64,000 nucleotides of DNA from Sympetrum striolatum (Eukaryota > Arthropoda > Insecta > Odonata > Libellulidae), in the NCBI GenBank assembly GCA_947579665.1, contig OX388348.1, forward strand, positions 15,252,001 through 15,316,000, in the 5' to 3' direction. A program made the translations under genes and the position numbers. How positions within the stretch are numbered: the first letter of the stretch is position 1; every line of letters begins with the position of its first letter. Below the pieces are notes generated by a model, which made no database searches, was not told where the DNA came from, and saw nothing but the letters and a program-made list of their open reading frames with translations. Positions 59,523 through 64,000 of the stretch are shown here, piece after piece.

Positions 59523-60199
59523 CCTGGCATGGATGTACGTAGCAAATGAGAATACATTTCACATCACTGAATTTTGGATTGAATTGGCCAAGTGAATCAA
59601 AATTTAAAAAAGAATCGTCAGAACAACGACAAAGAGGTTAAGTATTAAAAGTTATACGTTACTATAAATGGAAATCAAATTCTTAATATAAAGAAAAAGA
59701 CTCGAAACAAACTTTTAAATGAGTTATTATATTAAAAACTCATACCACAATTTCATTCATAGCTGGCTCGTAGGGATAAATGACTCAGTCAACTGCATTA
59801 TCAGATAAATAAAAGATAAAGAATAAAATAAATGAAATATTTATTTTCCTGAAGGAACCAATAACGAAATTACTTCTCTCAGTATCATTCGCAAAATATA
59901 GTAAGGTTGCTTTTGTTCATTGAAATAAAGTAAATCCTTATCGCTTCAGCAAATGAAGTATGCTTAGCTATGACGAAACAAGTTTGATAAAAGCAAACAA
60001 TAGCTGCTGTTTGAGAAAAACATAAAGTTTATTTGTAAAAATGAAAAGGTAATTCAGAGGAGATACTTGATTTCGTTAGCTAAAAATAACTCTAAAAGCA
60101 GCTGCTAGTTTTGATCTCCTCAACAAAACATATTTCCTCCTCACATAAACATCAGCTTTCGTCTTAAAACCTTCCACGTCCTCAGAAAAGACCAAACTT
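59523..60199. other. AT-rich spacer
   Basis: No gene or element recognised. Confidence 0.5.
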
Positions 60200-61320
60200 T
60201 CCCCTAAGAAGAAACTCCGTGTGCTAAAATAGTTATTGAAACGAGCTTCTTCACTTTTACCTTCCCCTATATTGATTTATTCCCTCAGAAATTTCAATCC
60301 CGTCCTTTACGGCCTCGGCTCGGAAAAATAGGCAATCGCCCCTTTAGTGGATTGGTTTAAACATACCCCGAACCCAAACACCTCCGAATCAATTTTTCCT
60401 TCAAAAAATAAAACCGTTTCTATAAACAAAAGCAATCTATGGGAGCGTCTACAGCAGCGAGGTGGCCGGCTGTACGTCCCTGCGCATCGAAAAAGCGCCA
60501 GAGAAAAATCGATGGACGGATTTTGCCGAGGAAAGGCGAGAGTAAAAAAAATCTTTTCCTCCATCAGAAAGGAGAGGTTTTTGAAGTGGAACAGACACGG
60601 CACGAGGAGATTGGGGGGTAAGGGATTTTTTCGGGGGTGAGAAAAATGTAAGGAGGGGGTGAAAATGGGAAAGGAGGTGGATAATGAGAAAGGATGAGAA
60701 AAGAAGAAAGCGATTAGGGAACCCTTGGAGGAGAGAGAGAGAAAGAGAGAGTGAGAGGAGAAAATATTTTAAAACGATGTCGTTACGGACACTAATGAAT
60801 ATTTGTTCTCTTGGCAGCCGAGAATTGCTGGAAGAACTCACAGAAACGGGGGTTCTTTCGGGGGAAAGATATGGAAAGATGAAGGGGAAGAGATGGGAAA
60901 GAGAGAAACGTAGAAAGGGGTCAAAGCGTCCAGAGGTTATTGGAGGGAGTTTTTTTCCGCTAAAAAGTGAGGTGGGAACAGAAATTTGCCATCGATAAAA
61001 CGGACCCGGAATGAGATTCGAGAGAGTAATTTTTGCGTTGAAATTAGATTTCGGAGGCAAAGGGAAGGAATTCCTTGCGTTATTAGACTAGTTGCCGGTA
61101 AAGGAGAGGAATTATGTTCGCTGAATCGAATTCGATGAAAGGATGCCTGTATGTTATAATTGAAATCGTTCATTAGATCCAGGCCCTTGAGTTGCCAATG
61201 GATGCGACTCATTCTGCTTCTGGAAGGATTCTCATGAAGTCGGTGTTGTAAAGCAAAGGTAAATAGCCGATGGTCAGCTAATCGAAAGGGCAACCTGACA
61301 ATAATCTAATAGTCTAAAGG
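60200..61320. other. CpG-richer island 14, long GA-rich tract
   Basis: CG-enriched on both flanks of a strongly purine-rich tract (60530-60960, plus strand) with GAGAGAGAGAAAGAGAGAG at its centre. The 203-codon minus frame (60449-61060) is a serine/leucine/proline/phenylalanine-rich translation of this tract. Overlapping plus frames are arginine/lysine/glutamate-rich. Neither is credible as a gene. Confidence 0.35.
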
Positions 61321-62580
61321 ACAGCTCGGCGATAGTTGAATGTTGAATTACAGTTGAAATAAGACAACTGGGCGACACCTTGCAATATATGTGCTCATTA
61401 ATCTTCCTCTTAAAATTAAAATTTTCATTAATTTTATGAATAGTTATTAATAAAATTAATTACTTTCGAAATTTACATTTTAAATAGTGATAGCGAACTA
61501 ATATCTTGCATGAATGAATGAGTAGTCTTTGTTAATGCGAAGTTAGGCCCAAGTTGGTCTATCTTCCATCTAACCTTAATAATAAATACATATCTGAATT
61601 CAAACTTAAATATTAGAGAAGAAAAAACACGAAAAAAGTATTAAAATATTCTCATAATATATAACCATATACTCAACATGTTATTACCGCACTTTCTTCA
61701 CAGACTCATTAAATTACTGTGGGGATAGATACAAAAGATGACGATAATTAATGATGTCTTGTCAAGTAATAATGTCATAGCCTATATGATAATGCAACCA
61801 CTCTAAACATATTACTGCTGTACTTTATATAATAGAGCATTAAAATTTTATTGGGTCAGTCATATTAATTGATAATAAAATCAATTAGTGATGATGATGA
61901 ATTTGAATTTTTGCTGCTAACATTTACTGCCTGATAGTCATCTTACCGCAAAACTGTATAAGAAACTTGATTCTCTCCATCTACAAACCCCGGACAGAGA
62001 CCTGGCGTACCAATTGGATACTAACTCGGCTACGTGAGAGCATTATGAATAACCATGTCCGTAGCATTCAATATGGAGAGATCTATGTGAACAAAATTAT
62101 GCAACAACGTACGTCGTTCTCAGTAATGCCAGACACGCTGCCTTTAAGGCTAAAAAAAGACATTTCCCTTTATAAATATCGCTCCTTGGAGCTGTATCAT
62201 CGTTCTCGTTAATTAGTTACCTCGCCGTAGGCAGATTAAAAGAAAGACCGGTTAATTAGAGAAGATGAAAAATGATATTTAAAGAGATGATGAAGTTCTG
62301 TGTGCTGTGCCGGAGTTTAAATTTCCAATACAATCATATCATATTATGAGCCGAAGTAGCGTTTGCCATGATATACATTTATTTCTTCCATAAAATTTCC
62401 CTCTAACGTCAAGAGAACTTAAATGATCCATAATTTTATGTAAACTATAAAGTTAATCGTGAATAGACAAGCGATCAATTGCCATTTTAAGATAATCCGT
62501 AGATTGAAGACTTTAACAGGATATTGCAGTAATTTGTAAGTTCTATTAACATTTGTTGTATGAACTACATACCAGAAATG
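61321..62580. other. Mostly AT-rich, one protein-like patch of doubtful origin
   Basis: 61950-62215 is less AT-rich and open for 81 codons on the plus strand. In a neighbouring frame it reads KLYKKLDSL followed by DRDLAYQL, loosely like a linker region of LINE polymerases, but stops follow. I do not call it. The rest has no feature. Confidence 0.3.
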
Positions 62581-62591
62581 AAAACTAGTGA

Positions 62592-62661
62592 CTTGGCTGG
62601 GACTCGAACCCACTTTTCGGTCAGATATTCTAACCCACAAAACTACCTAGCCAGGACCTCT
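62592..62661 (-). repeat. tRNA-derived SINE head, minus strand
   Basis: On the minus strand, TCCTGGCTAGGTAG (A-box-like) is followed about 30 bp later by a strong B box, GGGTTCGAGTCCC (complement 62599-62611). T-arm pairing holds at four of five positions, but the acceptor stem does not close, so it is a SINE head or pseudo-tRNA and not an active tRNA gene. Confidence 0.55.
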
Positions 62662-63049
62662 TTTGTTCTTTTAGTATGTCTTAGGATGGTAAGACATGCT
62701 TGAAAAACTCTCAATCATAAAAATTTAATTGAAATAAATTAATTTTATCATTTTACTGCTAGTCCATTTAATTTAGAACGACGAGAAATAAAACAGGAAA
62801 TCAACTAAATAGAAAAATACGTCAAGGGGACAGAGTTTGAGAAACAATACAATTGATGAAAATATAAAAAATAATTCAATAGTTAATGAAAGTTTATATG
62901 CCAATGCATATTAACTATCGCGCAATTTCAAACGACAGAAACTGTCTCACAACGCAAATAGCTCTGTTCTTAGAATAATCTTTCTAATGATGTTAAACTC
63001 GATCTATCTAAAAAAAGAAGATAATTAACGAAGCCTATACGCCCTCCAT
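62662..63049. other. AT-rich spacer
   Basis: Nothing recognised. Confidence 0.5.
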
Positions 63050-63340
63050 TTTTATTCGTCAAACAACAATGAGCTGTCGAAAGTCTTCCAGCTATTGCGG
63101 AAGAGAAAGTAAGGCTGATTTAATTGGGGAGCAACATCGATAAACGCCTTGGGCGGAATTGATTCGGAATTTCTATAGGCTGTGAGAGGGAAATCCATTA
63201 TTGCGTCTAATTACGTAATCAATAAACGCGCAAACTACCCTGTGTTAACATAATTTCCTATCTGCATGTAGTAATAGGCTGTGTATTAATGCACTACGCA
63301 TTAACGATGTGTTAGTTAATCGCGTTAGCTAGGTACTAAG
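63050..63340. other. Balanced-composition patch, possible conserved non-coding DNA
   Basis: A sharp rise in CG content with TTAATTGG, TAATTACGTAATC and GATAAACG words and no open frame. It resembles the other islands in texture. Function is not known. Confidence 0.25.
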
Positions 63341-64000
63341 GGATGAGGTTGACTTGGGCATTTAGCGCGGAAGACGGTACAATTCAAACCAAAGGAGCTA
63401 GTAAATGACATATCTGAAGCATGATATCATTACAATAGTTTTCAACAATTTGTTTCCAAAACATACACACGTATAAAGTTATTAAATTATATGAAATTTC
63501 ATCTCGTCATAAATATCCTAAAAAGTACGATACATTTAAATGAGCTCTATTGATTAACTTCTAATATTTAATTACTACATAATCTAAAATAGTGAATAAT
63601 AATCTTAATTACTACTATTTAAATGAATACTGAAAGAGAGAAATTAACACATACATTTTTTATGGTTAACTGTTACATTAAGTGAAATGGCGAATATCAA
63701 TCCCAATAAGGATTATTAAAATAAATACTGATTGGAAGAAGTACATCAGATTCAACATTCAAGACCATATTGTCATATACTTGTACAAAGTCGCTATTTA
63801 GTTGCACTAATTGTATCCAAATTTATCTACACTATAGCTTTTTTAGATTAGCTTTACTGAATGTATTGTGAGTAGGTCTGGGTTGCTATAAAATTATTGG
63901 TAAACAAATATATAGCAACGATTTCATGTATGTGTCTAACATAAGAGTACCTACATTCCAGTGTCTATCTGATGAAATGTACTTCTATGTAAGCGAATAA
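63341..64000. other. AT-rich end of window
   Basis: No gene, repeat or fold recognised. Confidence 0.5.

Noticed and set aside
60449..61060. 203-codon minus-strand frame, the longest in the window
   Set aside because: It is the complement of a GA-rich purine tract, giving a Ser/Leu/Pro/Phe-rich translation with no motif, and open frames overlap it on the plus strand.
61967..62212. 81-codon plus frame and an overlapping LINE-linker-like reading
   Set aside because: Neither frame gives more than a few suggestive residues, and stops interrupt the second one. Too weak to name.
1..64000. CRISPR arrays, bacterial operons, rRNA genes or functional tRNA genes
   Set aside because: No regularly spaced short repeats with unique spacers, no bacterial-type gene packing, no rRNA landmarks, and no tRNA-like segment with all arms intact.

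Overview
This is a eukaryotic, AT-rich, gene-poor stretch, most likely from an arthropod and probably an insect. I see no operons, no bacterial gene packing and no complete protein-coding gene. The transposon content (Jockey-type and other LINE 3' fragments, tRNA-derived SINE heads, a mariner-like MITE, a P-like transposase remnant) and the long non-coding tracts fit intergenic or large-intron DNA of a medium-to-large insect genome. I cannot name the species. Nearly all open reading frames of 60-200 codons look like chance ORFs, many of them overlapping on both strands in purine- or pyrimidine-rich tracts.

Left third (1-20 kb): AT-rich and dominated by mobile DNA. It holds two of three copies of a ~1.05 kb repeat family with an inverted end motif, internal ~318-bp tandem units and a CA microsatellite (4787-5835 and 10555-11615; the third is at 58826-59522). 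It also holds a ~385-bp MITE-like element (6217-6601), a duplicated ~520-bp repeat (7636-8153 and 14523-15231), and a probable P-like DNA transposon with ~230-bp inverted ends (11926-13701) that carries a nested mariner-like MITE. A diverged ~340-bp tandem array lies at 18860-19765. One copy of the ~520-bp repeat carries a 207-bp insertion flanked by 9-bp target duplications, while the other is the empty site. Two short exon-like segments occur here: 8391-8470 on the minus strand, with good splice signals on both sides, and 11735-11851 on the plus strand, a possible terminal exon. Neither is identified.

Right two thirds (20-64 kb): AT-rich sequence interrupted every few kilobases by 0.3-1.4 kb islands that are visibly richer in CpG and in homeodomain-type TAATT cores. 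Several are strongly purine-rich with GAGA motifs (27.5, 31.5, 47.1, 51.1, 57.9 and 60.7 kb). One, at 31.2-32.6 kb, has an initiator-like motif and may be a promoter or first exon. The arrangement resembles a chain of cis-regulatory elements in a gene desert or a very long intron. LINE 3' fragments lie at 33.2-33.6, 35.4-35.9, 45.1-45.6 and 48.3-48.7 kb, and SINE heads at 23.3, 30.9, 50.1 and 62.6 kb.

Nothing here forms a multi-gene pathway. The most interesting material is transposon structure (a filled and an empty site side by side, element ends, nested insertions), several long inverted repeats, and the recurring CpG/GAGA islands. All calls were made by eye, without database searches.
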